Shown: piece after piece, positions 1 through 10,764 of the stretch
Layout: each line of letters starts with the position of its first letter
How positions within the stretch are numbered: position 1 is the stretch's first letter
Assembly: GCF_051020975.1 (NCBI RefSeq)
Contig: NW_027478159.1
Coordinates: 8,138,501-8,202,500, forward strand
Length of the DNA stretch: 64,000 nucleotides
Origin: Osmia lignaria lignaria
Lineage: Eukaryota; Arthropoda; Insecta; Hymenoptera; Megachilidae
Direction: 5' to 3'
Position numbers and translations under genes: made by a program
The notes under the pieces: generated by a model
Seen by the model: only the letters and a program-made list of their open reading frames with translations
What the model was told of the DNA's origin: nothing
Databases searched by the model: none

Positions 1-1256
1 CGAAATATGTCCGTCAGGCCAGTTCCTTTGAGCTGAATCTGCAAATATCTCGGAAACGAAGCGAGCTATGGCAAAATGTTAAGAGACCTTTCTTGTAGAG
101 AATTCTGTTTCCTACAATTTATGTTCTATGATATTTTTTGATCAGAAGCGTAGTTTTCGAGATATATCGACATATTTAAAAGTTCCGAAGCCGCACCAAC
201 ATAATAGAGATACAGAAACACCGTGGCCCCTTTCTTTGAGATAACTCTGCACTATTGCGACCTGCAAATGCCACTTCCAGCTCAGCTGTGCAGAAGAAGA
301 ACAACAAGAAGAAGAAGTATCTCGAAATATGTCCGTCAGGCCCCTTCCCTTGAGATATATCTGCAAATATCTCGGAAACGAAGCGAGCTATAGCAAAATG
401 TTAAGAGACCTTTTTTGTAGAGAATTCTGTTTCCTACAATTTATGTTCTATGATATTTTTTGATCAGAAGCGTAGTTTTCGAGATATATCGAGATATTTA
501 AAAGTTCCGAAGCCGCACCAACATAATAGAGATACAGAAACACCGTGGCCCCTTTCTTTGAGATAACTCTGCACTATTGCGAGCTGCAAATGCCACTTCC
601 AGCTTAGCTGTGCAGAGGAAGAACAACAAGAAGAAGAAATATCTCGAAATATGTCCGTCAGGCCAGTTCCTTTGAGCTGAATCTGCAAATACCTCGGAAA
701 CGAAGCGAGCTATGGCAAAATGTTAAGAGACCTTTCTTGTAGAGAATTCTGTTTCCTACAATTTATGTTCTATGATATTTTTTGATCAGAAGCGTAGTTT
801 TCGAGATATATCGAGATATTTAAAAGTTCCGAAGCCGCACCAACATAATAGGGATACAGAAACACCGTGGCCCCTTTCTTTGAGATAACTCTGCACTATG
901 GCGAGCTGCAAATGCCACTTCCAGCTTAGCTGTGCAGAAGAAGAACAACAAGAAGGAGAAATATCTCGAAATATGTCCGTCAGGCCCCTTCCCTTGAGAT
1001 AAATCTGCAAATATCTCGGAAACGAAGCGAGCTATGGCAAAATGTTAAGAGACCTTTTTTGTAGAGAATTAAGTTTCCTACAATTTATGTTCTATGATAT
1101 TTTTTGATCAGAAGCGTAGTTTTCGAGATATATCGAGATATTTAAAAGTTCCGAAGCCGCACCAACATAATAGGGATACAGAAACACCGTGGCCCCTTTC
1201 TTTGAGATAACTCTGCACTAGTGCGAGCCGCAAATGCCACTTCCAGCTTAGCTGTG

Positions 1257-1283
1257 CAGAAGAAGAACAACAAGAAGAAGAAA
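1257..1283 (+). repeat. T-free GAA/ACA tract, indel-prone
   Basis: Each monomer has a stretch of about 27 bp made of AGA, GAA and ACA triplets and lacking T on the plus strand. It is the only place where multi-base deletions are seen in the window: 3 bp near 42790 and 3 + 3 bp near 38287-38304. Trinucleotide slippage explains this. On the minus strand it reads as a run of TCT/TGT codons, which gives the Ser/Cys-rich centre of the spurious open frame. Confidence 0.8.
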
Positions 1284-1340
1284 TATCTCGAAATATGTCC
1301 GTCAGGCCCCTTCCCTTGAGATATATCTGCAAATATCTCG
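1281..1340 (+). repeat. Direct pair of AAATATCTCG words, 50 bp apart, within each monomer
   Basis: The 10-mer AAATATCTCG occurs at 1281-1290 and again at 1331-1340, and the pair recurs in almost every monomer of the window. Its exact reverse complement, CGAGATATTT, lies at 1134-1143 and again in the next monomer at 1456-1465. Each monomer of this type therefore carries two direct copies and one inverted full copy, plus an inverted 8-mer core at 1124-1131. The words could be binding sites for a sequence-specific satellite protein or arms of long-range hairpins in RNA or single-stranded DNA. Both roles are inference. Confidence 0.75.
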
Positions 1341-1353
1341 GAAACGAAGCGAG
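1337..1353 (+). other. Short potential hairpin (CTCG stem, GAAA loop)
   Basis: CTCG at 1337-1340 can pair with CGAG at 1350-1353. Alternatively TCG (1338-1340) and CGA (1345-1347) close a GAAA tetraloop. The element is present in nearly all monomers; variants such as GAAGAGAG (near 3281, 36445, 38693) break the outer stem. The stem is only 3-4 bp, so a structural role is weakly supported and is relevant only if the satellite is transcribed. Confidence 0.3.
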
Positions 1354-3683
1354 CTATGGCAAAATGTTAAGAGACCTTTTTTGTAGAGAATTATGTTTCC
1401 TACAATTTATGTTCTATGATATTTTTTGATCAGAAGCGTAGTTTTCGAGATATATCGAGATATTTAAAAGTTCCGAAGCCGCACCAACATAATAGAGATA
1501 CAGAAACACCGTGACCCCTTTCTTTGAGATAACTCTGCACTAGTGCGAGCCGCAAATGCCACTTCCAGCTTAGCTGTGCAGAAGAAGAACAACAAGAAGA
1601 AGAAATATCTCGAAATATGTCCGTCAGGCCCCTTCCCTTGAGATAAATCTGCAAATATCTCGGAAACGAAGCGAGCTATGGCAAAATGTTAAGAGACCTT
1701 TTTTGTAGAGAATTAAGTTTCCTACTTTTTATGTTCTACGATATTTTTTGATCAGATGCGTAGTTCTCGAGATATATCAAGATATTTAAAAGCTCCGAAG
1801 CCGCACCAACATAATAGAGATACAGAAACACCGTGGCCCCTTTCTTTGAGATAACTCTGCACTATTGCGAGCTGCAAATGCCACTTCCAGCTTAGCTGTG
1901 CAGAGGAAGAACAACAAGAAGAAGAAATATCTCGAAATATGTCCGTCAGGCCAGTTCCTTTGAGCTGAATCTGCAAATATCTCGGAAACGAAGCGAGCTA
2001 TGGCAAAATGTTAAGAGACGTTTTTTGTAGAGAATTATGTTTCCTATAATTTATGTTCTATGATATTTTTTGATCCGAAGCGTAGTTTTCGAGATATATC
2101 GAGATATTTAAAAGTTCCGAAGCCGCACCAACATAATAGGGATACAGAAACACCGTGGCCCCTTTCTTTGAGATAACCGTGCACTAGTGCGAGCCGCAAA
2201 TGCCACTTCCAGCTTAGCTGTGCAGAAGAAGAACAACAAGAAGAAGAAATATCTCGAAATATGTCCGTCAGGCCCCTTCCCTTGAGATATATCTGCAAAT
2301 ATCTCGGAAACGAAGCGAGCTATGGCAAAATGTTAAGAGACCTTTTTTGTAGAGAATTATGTTTCCTACTTTTTATGTTCTATGATATTTTTTGATCAGA
2401 AGCGTAGTTTTCGAGATATATCAAGATATTTAAAAGTTCCGAAGCCGCACCAACATAATAGAGATACAGAAACACCGTGGCCCCTTTCTTTGAGATAACT
2501 CTGCACTATTGCGAGCTGCAAATGCCACTTCCAGCTTAGCTGTGCAGAGGAAGAACAACAAGAAGAAGAAATATCTCGAAATATGTCCGTCAGGCCAGTT
2601 CCTTTGAGCTGAATCTGCAAATATCTCGGAAACGAAGCGAGCTATGGCAAAATGTTAAGAGACGTTTTTTGTAGAGAATTATGTTTCCTATAATTTATGT
2701 TCTATGATATTTTTTGATCCGAAGCGTAGTTTTCGAGATATATCGAGATATTTAAAAGTTCCGAAGCCGCACCAACATAATAGGGATACAGAAACACCGT
2801 GGCCCCTTTCTTTGAGATAACTCTGCACTAGTGCGAGCCGCAAATGCCACTTCCAGCTTAGCTGTGCAGAAGAAGAACAACAAGAAGAAGAAATATCTCG
2901 AAATATGTCCGTCAGGCCCCTTCCCTTGAGATATATCTGCAAATATCTCGGAAACGAAGCGAGCTATGGCAAAATGTTAAGAGACCTTTTTTGTAGAGAA
3001 TTATGTTTCCTACAATTTATGTTCTATGATATTTTTTGATCAGAAGCGTAGTTTTCGAGATATATCAAGATATTTAAAAGTTCCGAAGCCGCACCAACAT
3101 AATAGAGATACAGAAACACCGTGGCCCCTTTCTTTGAGATAACTCTGCACTATGGCGAGCTGCAAATGCCACTTCCAGCTTAGCTGTGCAGAAGAAGAAC
3201 AACAAGAAGGAGAAATATCTCGAAATATGTCCGTCAGGCCCCTTCCCTTGAGATAAATCTGCAAATATCTCGGAAACGAAGAGAGCTATGGCAAAATGTT
3301 AAGAGACCTTTTTTGTAGAGAATCAAGTTTCCTACAATTTATGTTCTATGATATTTTTTGATCAGAAGCGTAGTTTTCGAGATATATCGAGATATTTAAA
3401 AGTTCCGAAGCCGCACCAACATAATAGGGATACAGAAACACCGTGGCCCCTTTCTTTGAGATAACTCTGCACTAGTGCGAGCCGCAAATGCCACTTCCAG
3501 CTTAGCTGTGCACAAGAAGAACAACAAGAAGAAGAAATATCTCGAAATATGTCCGTCAGGCCCCTTCCCTTGAGATAAATCTGCAAATATCTCGGAAACG
3601 AAGCGAGGTATGGCAAAATGTTAAGAGACCTTTTTTGTAGAGAATTAAGTTTCCTACTTTTTATGTTCTATGATATTTTTTGA

Positions 3684-5614
3684 TCAGATGCGTAGTTCTC
3701 GAGATATATCAAGATATTTAAAAGTTCCGAAGCCGCACCAACATAATAGAGATACAGAAACACCGTGGCCCCTTTCTTTGAGATAACTCTGCACTATTGC
3801 GAGCTGCAAATGCCACTTCCAGCTCAGCTGTGCAGAAGAAGAACAACAAGAAGAAGAAATATCTCGAAATATGTCCGTCAGGCCCCTTCCCTTGAGATAT
3901 ATCTGCAAATATCTCGGAAACGAAGCGAGCTATGGCAAAACGTTAAGCGACGTTTTTGTAGAGAATTATGTTTCCTACAATTTATGTTGTATGATATTTT
4001 TTGATCAGAAGCGTAGTTCTCGAGATATATCGAGATATTTAAAAGTTCCGAAGCCGCACCAACATAATAGAGATACAGAAACACCGTGGCCCCTTTCTTT
4101 GAGATAACTCTGCACTATTGCGACCTGCAAATGCCACTTCCAGCTCAGCTGTGCAGAAGAAGAACAACAAGAAGAAGAAATATCTCGAAATATGTCCGTC
4201 AGGCCCCTTCCCTTGAGATAAATCTGCAAATACCTCGGAAACGAAGCGAGCTATGGCAAAATGTTTAGAGACCTTTCTTGTAGAGAATTAAGTTTCCTAC
4301 TTTTTATGTAGTATGATATTTTTTGATCAGATGCGTAGTTCTCGAGATATATCAAGATATTTAAAAGTTCCGAAGCCGCACCAATATAATAGAGATACAG
4401 AAACACCGTGGCCCCTTTCTTTGAGATAACTCTGCACTATTGCGCGCTGCAAATGCCACTTCCAGCTTAGCTGTGCAGAAGAAGAACAACAAGAAGAAGA
4501 AATATCTCGAAATATGTCCGTCAGGCCCCTTCCCTTGAGATAAATCTGCAAATATCTCGGAAACGAAGCGAGGTATGGGAAAATGTAAAGAGACCTTTTT
4601 TGTAGAGAATTAAGTTTCCTACTTTTTATGTAGTATGATATTTTTTGATCAGATGCGTAGTTCTCGAGATATATCAAGATATTTAAAAGTTCCGAAGCCG
4701 CACCAACATAATAGAGATACAGAAACACCGTGGCCCCTTTCTTTGAGAAAACTCTGCACTATTGCGCGCTGCAAATGCCACTTCCAGCTTAGCTGTGCAG
4801 AAGAAGAACAACAAGAAGAAGAAATATCTCGAAATATGTCCGTCAGGCCCCTTCCCTTGAGATAAATCTGCAAATATCTCGGAAACGAAGCGAGCTATGG
4901 CAAAATGTTAAGAGACCTTTTTTGTAGAGAATTATGTTTCCTACAATTTATGTTCTATGATATTTTTTGATCAGAAGCGTAGTTTTCGAGATATATCGAG
5001 ATATTTAAAAGTTCCGAAGCCGCACCAACATAATAGAGATACAGAAACACCGTGGCCCCTTTCTTTGGGATAACTCTGCACTATTGCGAGCTGCAAATGC
5101 CACTTCCAGCTTAGCTGTGCAGAAGAAGAACAACAAGAAGAAGAAATATCTCGAAATATGTCCGTCAGGCCACTTCCCTTGAGATAAATCTGCAAATATC
5201 TCGGAAACGAAGCGAGGTATGGCAAAATGTTAAGAGACCTTTTTTGTAGAGAATTAAGTTTCCTACTTTTTATGTTCGATGATATTTTTTGATCAGATGC
5301 GTAGTTCTCGAGATATATCAAGATATTTAAAAGTTCCGAAGCTGCACCAACATAATAGAGGTACAGAAACACCGTGGCCTCTTTCTTTGAGATAACTCTG
5401 CACTATTGCGAGCTGCAAATGCCACTTCGAGCTTAGCTGTGCAGAAGAAGAACAACAAGAAGAAGAAATATCTCGAAATATGTCCGTCAGGCCCCTTCCC
5501 TTGAGATAAATCTGCAAATATCTCGGAAACGAAGCGAGCTATGGCAAAATGTTAAGAGACCTTTTTTGTAGAGAATTATGTTTCCTACAATTTATGTTCT
5601 ATGATATTTTTTGA
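3684..5614. repeat. 6-mer HOR copy, 1931 bp, deletion derivative of the 8-mer
   Basis: Monomers at 3684, 4005, 4327, 4649 and 4971 match the first five of the 8-mer that follows. The sixth (5293) is a chimera: its left part is the sixth 8-mer type (CACTTCGAGC) and its right part is the eighth type (GTCAGGCCCC, then GAATTATG). Two monomers are thereby skipped. The switch lies between 5430 and 5490. The first monomer also has the opposite class at its left end (AGATGCG) from its 8-mer counterparts. The unit carries the 1-bp deletion near 3953. Confidence 0.85.
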
Positions 5615-8189
5615 TCAGAAGCGTAGTTTTCGAGATATATCGAGATATTTAAAAGTTCCGAAGCCGCACCAACATAATAGAGATACAGAAACACCGTGGC
5701 CCCTTTCTTTGAGATAACTCTGCACTATTGCGAGCTGCAAATGCCACTTCCAGCTCAGCTGTGCAGAAGAAGAACAACAAGAAGAAGAAATATCTCGAAA
5801 TATGTCCGTCAGGCCCCTTCCCTTGAGATATATCTGCAAATATCTCGGAAACGAAGCGAGCTATGGCAAAACGTTAAGCGACGTTTTTGTAGAGAATTAT
5901 GTTTCCTACAATTTATGTTGTATGATATTTTTTGATCAGAAGCGTAGTTCTCGAGATATATCGAGATATTTAAAAGTTCCGAAGCCGCACCAACATAATA
6001 GAGATACAGAAACACCGTGGCCCCTTTCTTTGAGATAACTCTGCACTATTGCGACCTGCAAATGCCACTTCCAGCTCAGCTGTGCAGAAGAAGAACAACA
6101 AGAAGAAGAAATATCTCGAAATATGTCCGTCAGGCCCCTTCCCTTGAGATAAATCTGCAAATACCTCGGAAACGAAGCGAGCTATGGCAAAATGTTTAGA
6201 GACCTTTCTTGTAGAGAATTAAGTTTCCTACTTTTTATGTAGTATGATATTTTTTGATCAGATGCGTAGTTCTCGAGATATATCAAGATATTTAAAAGTT
6301 CCGAAGCCGCACCAATATAATAGAGATACAGAAACACCGTGGCCCCTTTCTTTGAGATAACTCTGCACTATTGCGCGCTGCAAATGCCACTTCCAGCTTA
6401 GCTGTGCAGAAGAAGAACAACAAGAAGAAGAAATATCTCGAAATATGTCCGTCAGGCCCCTTCCCTTGAGATAAATCTGCAAATATCTCGGAAACGAAGC
6501 GAGCTATGGGAAAATGTAAAGAGACCTTTTTTGTAGAGAATTAAGTTTCCTACTTTTTATGTAGTATGATATTTTTTGATCAGATGCGTAGTTCTCGAGA
6601 TATATCAAGATATTTAAAAGTTCCGAAGCCGCACCAACATAATAGAGATACAGAAACACCGTGGCCCCTTTCTTTGAGAAAACTCTGCACTATTGCGCGC
6701 TGCAAATGCCACTTCCAGCTTAGCTGTGCAGAAGAAGAACAACAAGAAGAAGAAATATCTCGAAATATGTCCGTCAGGCCCCTTCCCTTGAGATAAATCT
6801 GCAAATATCTCGGAAACGAAGCGAGCTATGGCAAAATGTTAAGAGACCTTTTTTGTAGAGAATTATGTTTCCTACAATTTATGTTCTATGATATTTTTTG
6901 ATCAGAAGCGTAGTTTTCGAGATATATCGAGATATTTAAAAGTTCCGAAGCCGCACCAACATAATAGAGATACAGAAACACCGTGGCCCCTTTCTTTGGG
7001 ATAACTCTGCACTATTGCGAGCTGCAAATGCCACTTCCAGCTTAGCTGTGCAGAAGAAGAACAACAAGAAGAAGAAATATCTCGAAATATGTCCGTCAGG
7101 CCACTTCCCTTGAGATAAATCTGCAAATATCTCGGAAACGAAGCGAGGTATGGCAAAATGTTAAGAGACCTTTTTTGTAGAGAATTAAGTTTCCTACTTT
7201 TTATGTTCGATGATATTTTTTGATCAGATGCGTAGTTCTCGAGATATATCAAGATATTTAAAAGTTCCGAAGCTGCACCAACATAATAGAGGTACAGAAA
7301 CACCGTGGCCTCTTTCTTTGAGATAACTCTGCACTATTGCGAGCTGCAAATGCCACTTCGAGCTTAGCTGTGCAGAAGAAGAACAACAAGAAGAAGAAAT
7401 ATCTCGAAATATGTCCGTCAGACCCCTCCCCTTGAGATGAATCTGCAAATATCTCGGAAACGAAGCGAGCTATGGCAAAACGTTAAGAGACCTTTTTTGT
7501 AGAGAATAATATTTCCTACAATTTACGTTCTATGATATTTTTTGATCAGAAGCGTAGTTTTCGAGATATATCGAGATATTTAAAAGTTCCGAAGCCGCAC
7601 CAACATAATAGAGATACAGAAACACCGTGGCCCCATTCTTTGAGATTACTCTGCACTAGTGCGAGCCGCAAATGCCACTTCCAGCTTAGCTGTGCAGAAG
7701 AAGAACAACAAGAAGAAGAAATATCTCGAAATATGTCCGTCAGGCCCCTTCCCTTGAGATAAATATGCAAATATCTCGGAAACGAAGCGAGCTATGGCAA
7801 AATGTTAAGAGACCTTTTTTGTAGAGAATTAAGTTTCCTACTTTTTATGTAGTATGATATTTTTTGATCAGATGCGTAGTTCTCGAGATATATCAAGATA
7901 TTTAAAAGTTCCGAAGCCGCACCAACATAATAGAGATACAGAAACACCGTGGCCCCTTTCTTTGAGATAACTCTGCACTATTGCGCGCTGCAAATGCCAC
8001 TTCCAGCTTAGCTGTGCAGAAGAAGAACAACAAGAAGAAGAAATATCTCGAAATATGTCCGTCAGGCCCCTTCCCTTGAGATAAATCTGCAAATATCTCG
8101 GAAACGAAGCGAGCTATGGCAAAATGTTAAGAGACCTTTTTTGTAGAGAATTATGTTTCCTACAATTTATGTTCTATGATATTTTTTGA
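5615..8189. repeat. 8-mer HOR, copy 1 (2575 bp)
   Basis: Eight monomers (anchors 5615, 5936, 6258, 6580, 6902, 7224, 7546, 7868) are repeated in the same order in the next 2575 bp. In all eight, the minus-strand 74-codon frame translates identically to its partner 2575 bp away. The unit is one base short of 8 x 322 because of a 1-bp deletion in a T run near 5885. Near-identity over 2.6 kb indicates recent tandem duplication of the whole block. Confidence 0.93.
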
Positions 8190-10764
8190 TCAGAAGCGTA
8201 GTTTTCGAGATATATCGAGATATTTAAAAGTTCCGAAGCCGCACCAACATAATAGAGATACAGAAACACCGTGGCCCCTTTCTTTGAGATAACTCTGCAC
8301 TATTGCGAGCTGCAAATGCCACTTCCAGCTCAGCTGTGCAGAAGAAGAACAACAAGAAGAAGAAATATCTCGAAATATGTCCGTCAGGCCCCTTCCCTTG
8401 AGATATATCTGCAAATATCTCGGAAACGAAGCGAGCTATGGCAAAACGTTAAGCGACGTTTTTGTAGAGAATTATGTTTCCTACAATTTATGTTGTATGA
8501 TATTTTTTGATCAGAAGCGTAGTTCTCGAGATATATCGAGATATTTAAAAGTTCCGAAGCCGCACCAACATAATAGAGATACAGAAACACCGTGGCCCCT
8601 TTCTTTGAGATAACTCTGCACTATTGCGACCTGCAAATGCCACTTCCAGCTCAGCTGTGCAGAAGAAGAACAACAAGAAGAAGAAATATCTCGAAATATG
8701 TCCGTCAGGCCCCTTCCCTTGAGATAAATCTGCAAATACCTCGGAAACGAAGCGAGCTATGGCAAAATGTTTAGAGACCTTTCTTGTAGAGAATTAAGTT
8801 TCCTACTTTTTATGTAGTATGATATTTTTTGATCAGATGCGTAGTTCTCGAGATATATCAAGATATTTAAAAGTTCCGAAGCCGCACCAATATAATAGAG
8901 ATACAGAAACACCGTGGCCCCTTTCTTTGAGATAACTCTGCACTATTGCGCGCTGCAAATGCCACTTCCAGCTTAGCTGTGCAGAAGAAGAACAACAAGA
9001 AGAAGAAATATCTCGAAATATGTCCGTCAGGCCCCTTCCCTTGAGATAAATCTGCAAATATCTCGGAAACGAAGCGAGCTATGGGAAAATGTAAAGAGAC
9101 CTTTTTTGTAGAGAATTAAGTTTCCTACTTTTTATGTAGTATGATATTTTTTGATCAGATGCGTAGTTCTCGAGATATATCAAGATATTTAAAAGTTCCG
9201 AAGCCGCACCAACATAATAGAGATACAGAAACACCGTGGCCCCTTTCTTTGAGAAAACTCTGCACTATTGCGCGCTGCAAATGCCACTTCCAGCTTAGCT
9301 GTGCAGAAGAAGAACAACAAGAAGAAGAAATATCTCGAAATATGTCCGTCAGGCCCCTTCCCTTGAGATAAATCTGCAAATATCTCGGAAACGAAGCGAG
9401 CTATGGCAAAATGTTAAGAGACCTTTTTTGTAGAGAATTATGTTTCCTACAATTTATGTTCTATGATATTTTTTGATCAGAAGCGTAGTTTTCGAGATAT
9501 ATCGAGATATTTAAAAGTTCCGAAGCCGCACCAACATAATAGAGATACAGAAACACCGTGGCCCCTTTCTTTGGGATAACTCTGCACTATTGCGAGCTGC
9601 AAATGCCACTTCCAGCTTAGCTGTGCAGAAGAAGAACAACAAGAAGAAGAAATATCTCGAAATATGTCCGTCAGGCCACTTCCCTTGAGATAAATCTGCA
9701 AATATCTCGGAAACGAAGCGAGGTATGGCAAAATGTTAAGAGACCTTTTTTGTAGAGAATTAAGTTTCCTACTTTTTATGTTCGATGATATTTTTTGATC
9801 AGATGCGTAGTTCTCGAGATATATCAAGATATTTAAAAGTTCCGAAGCTGCACCAACATAATAGAGGTACAGAAACACCGTGGCCTCTTTCTTTGAGATA
9901 ACTCTGCACTATTGCGAGCTGCAAATGCCACTTCGAGCTTAGCTGTGCAGAAGAAGAACAACAAGAAGAAGAAATATCTCGAAATATGTCCGTCAGACCC
10001 CTCCCCTTGAGATGAATCTGCAAATATCTCGGAAACGAAGCGAGCTATGGCAAAACGTTAAGAGACCTTTTTTGTAGAGAATAATATTTCCTACAATTTA
10101 CGTTCTATGATATTTTTTGATCAGAAGCGTAGTTTTCGAGATATATCGAGATATTTAAAAGTTCCGAAGCCGCACCAACATAATAGAGATACAGAAACAC
10201 CGTGGCCCCATTCTTTGAGATTACTCTGCACTAGTGCGAGCCGCAAATGCCACTTCCAGCTTAGCTGTGCAGAAGAAGAACAACAAGAAGAAGAAATATC
10301 TCGAAATATGTCCGTCAGGCCCCTTCCCTTGAGATAAATATGCAAATATCTCGGAAACGAAGCGAGCTATGGCAAAATGTTAAGAGACCTTTTTTGTAGA
10401 GAATTAAGTTTCCTACTTTTTATGTAGTATGATATTTTTTGATCAGATGCGTAGTTCTCGAGATATATCAAGATATTTAAAAGTTCCGAAGCCGCACCAA
10501 CATAATAGAGATACAGAAACACCGTGGCCCCTTTCTTTGAGATAACTCTGCACTATTGCGCGCTGCAAATGCCACTTCCAGCTTAGCTGTGCAGAAGAAG
10601 AACAACAAGAAGAAGAAATATCTCGAAATATGTCCGTCAGGCCCCTTCCCTTGAGATAAATCTGCAAATATCTCGGAAACGAAGCGAGCTATGGCAAAAT
10701 GTTAAGAGACCTTTTTTGTAGAGAATTATGTTTCCTACAATTTATGTTCTATGATATTTTTTGA
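8190..10764. repeat. 8-mer HOR, copy 2 (2575 bp)
   Basis: Second copy of the preceding 8-mer, with the same monomer order and the same private variants: the 1-bp deletion near 8459, a shortened extra-T context, AATAATATTTCC near 10081, and CCACTTCGAGC near 9930. It is followed at 10765 by a fifth-type monomer (TTTGGGATAAC with GGCCACTTCCC) instead of another first-type monomer, so the tandem series ends here. Confidence 0.93.

Larger units (their letters stand above)
1108..1429. repeat. Representative 322-bp monomer with its internal landmarks
   Basis: This copy shows the standard layout. It starts in the TGATCA palindrome (1105-1110), followed by an AT-rich segment with two CGAGATAT words (1124-1131, 1134-1141). 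Next comes a GC-richer stretch (about 1150-1260), then a T-free GAA/ACA tract (1257-1283). Two AAATATCTCG words follow, exactly 50 bp apart (1281-1290, 1331-1340), then a short potential hairpin (1337-1353) and two T6 runs (1377-1382, 1422-1427). The length of 322 bp is not divisible by 3, so no reading frame can run through successive copies. The monomer resembles no transposon or gene I recognise. I see no convincing two-fold internal duplication beyond the short AAATATCTCG words. Confidence 0.9.
1..3683. repeat. Region 1: mixed monomers with a 644-bp dimer HOR
   Basis: Eleven full monomers plus a partial first one. Most belong to the variant class with AGAAGCG and TTTTCGAGAT at the monomer start. 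A dimer is visible: 1752-2395 and 2396-3039 both pair a monomer ending in GGCCAGTTCCTTTGAGCTG with one that starts with TGATCCG instead of TGATCAG. Monomers at 786 and 3040 share a GAAGGAGAAA variant. The monomer at 142 carries ATCGACATATTT, otherwise seen only at 46820, which links this region with 43-47 kb. Confidence 0.8.

Noticed and set aside
142..366. 74-codon minus-strand open frame (and its copies in nearly all monomers) as a gene family
   Set aside because: It starts at TTG, has no ATG in the usual form, ends at the TGA inside the TGATCA site, has a Ser/Cys run that is just the GAA/ACA tract read in reverse, and changes frame at each monomer. No domain is recognisable.
1148..1160. 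RNA polymerase III B box near GTTCCGAAGCC
   Set aside because: It deviates from GGTTCGANTCC at core positions and there is no A box at a suitable distance. The T6 runs alone are not evidence of Pol III transcription.
1257..1283. Expanded GAA microsatellite
   Set aside because: The tract is short, interrupted by ACAACA, and almost constant in length; only two copies show deletions.
1337..1353. CENP-B box
   Set aside because: The reverse complement CTTCGTTTCCGAG begins like the box (TTCG) but lacks the required A and CGGG positions.
1105..1432. Hammerhead ribozyme within the satellite
   Set aside because: GAAAC is present, but the CTGATGA core is not found on either strand in the standard monomer, and no matching three-stem layout is visible.
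3765..4004. Plus-strand frames of 60-79 codons (for example here, at 5696 and at 8271)
   Set aside because: They begin at GTG in the GTGGCCCC segment or at other non-ATG codons, overlap the minus-strand frame, and are present only in some monomer variants.
4327..4728. 133-codon minus-strand frames here and at 4971, 6902 and 9477
   Set aside because: They arise where GAGGTATGG replaces GAGCTATGG or similar, removing the stop between two overlapping repeat frames. They start at GTG and merely span parts of two monomers.
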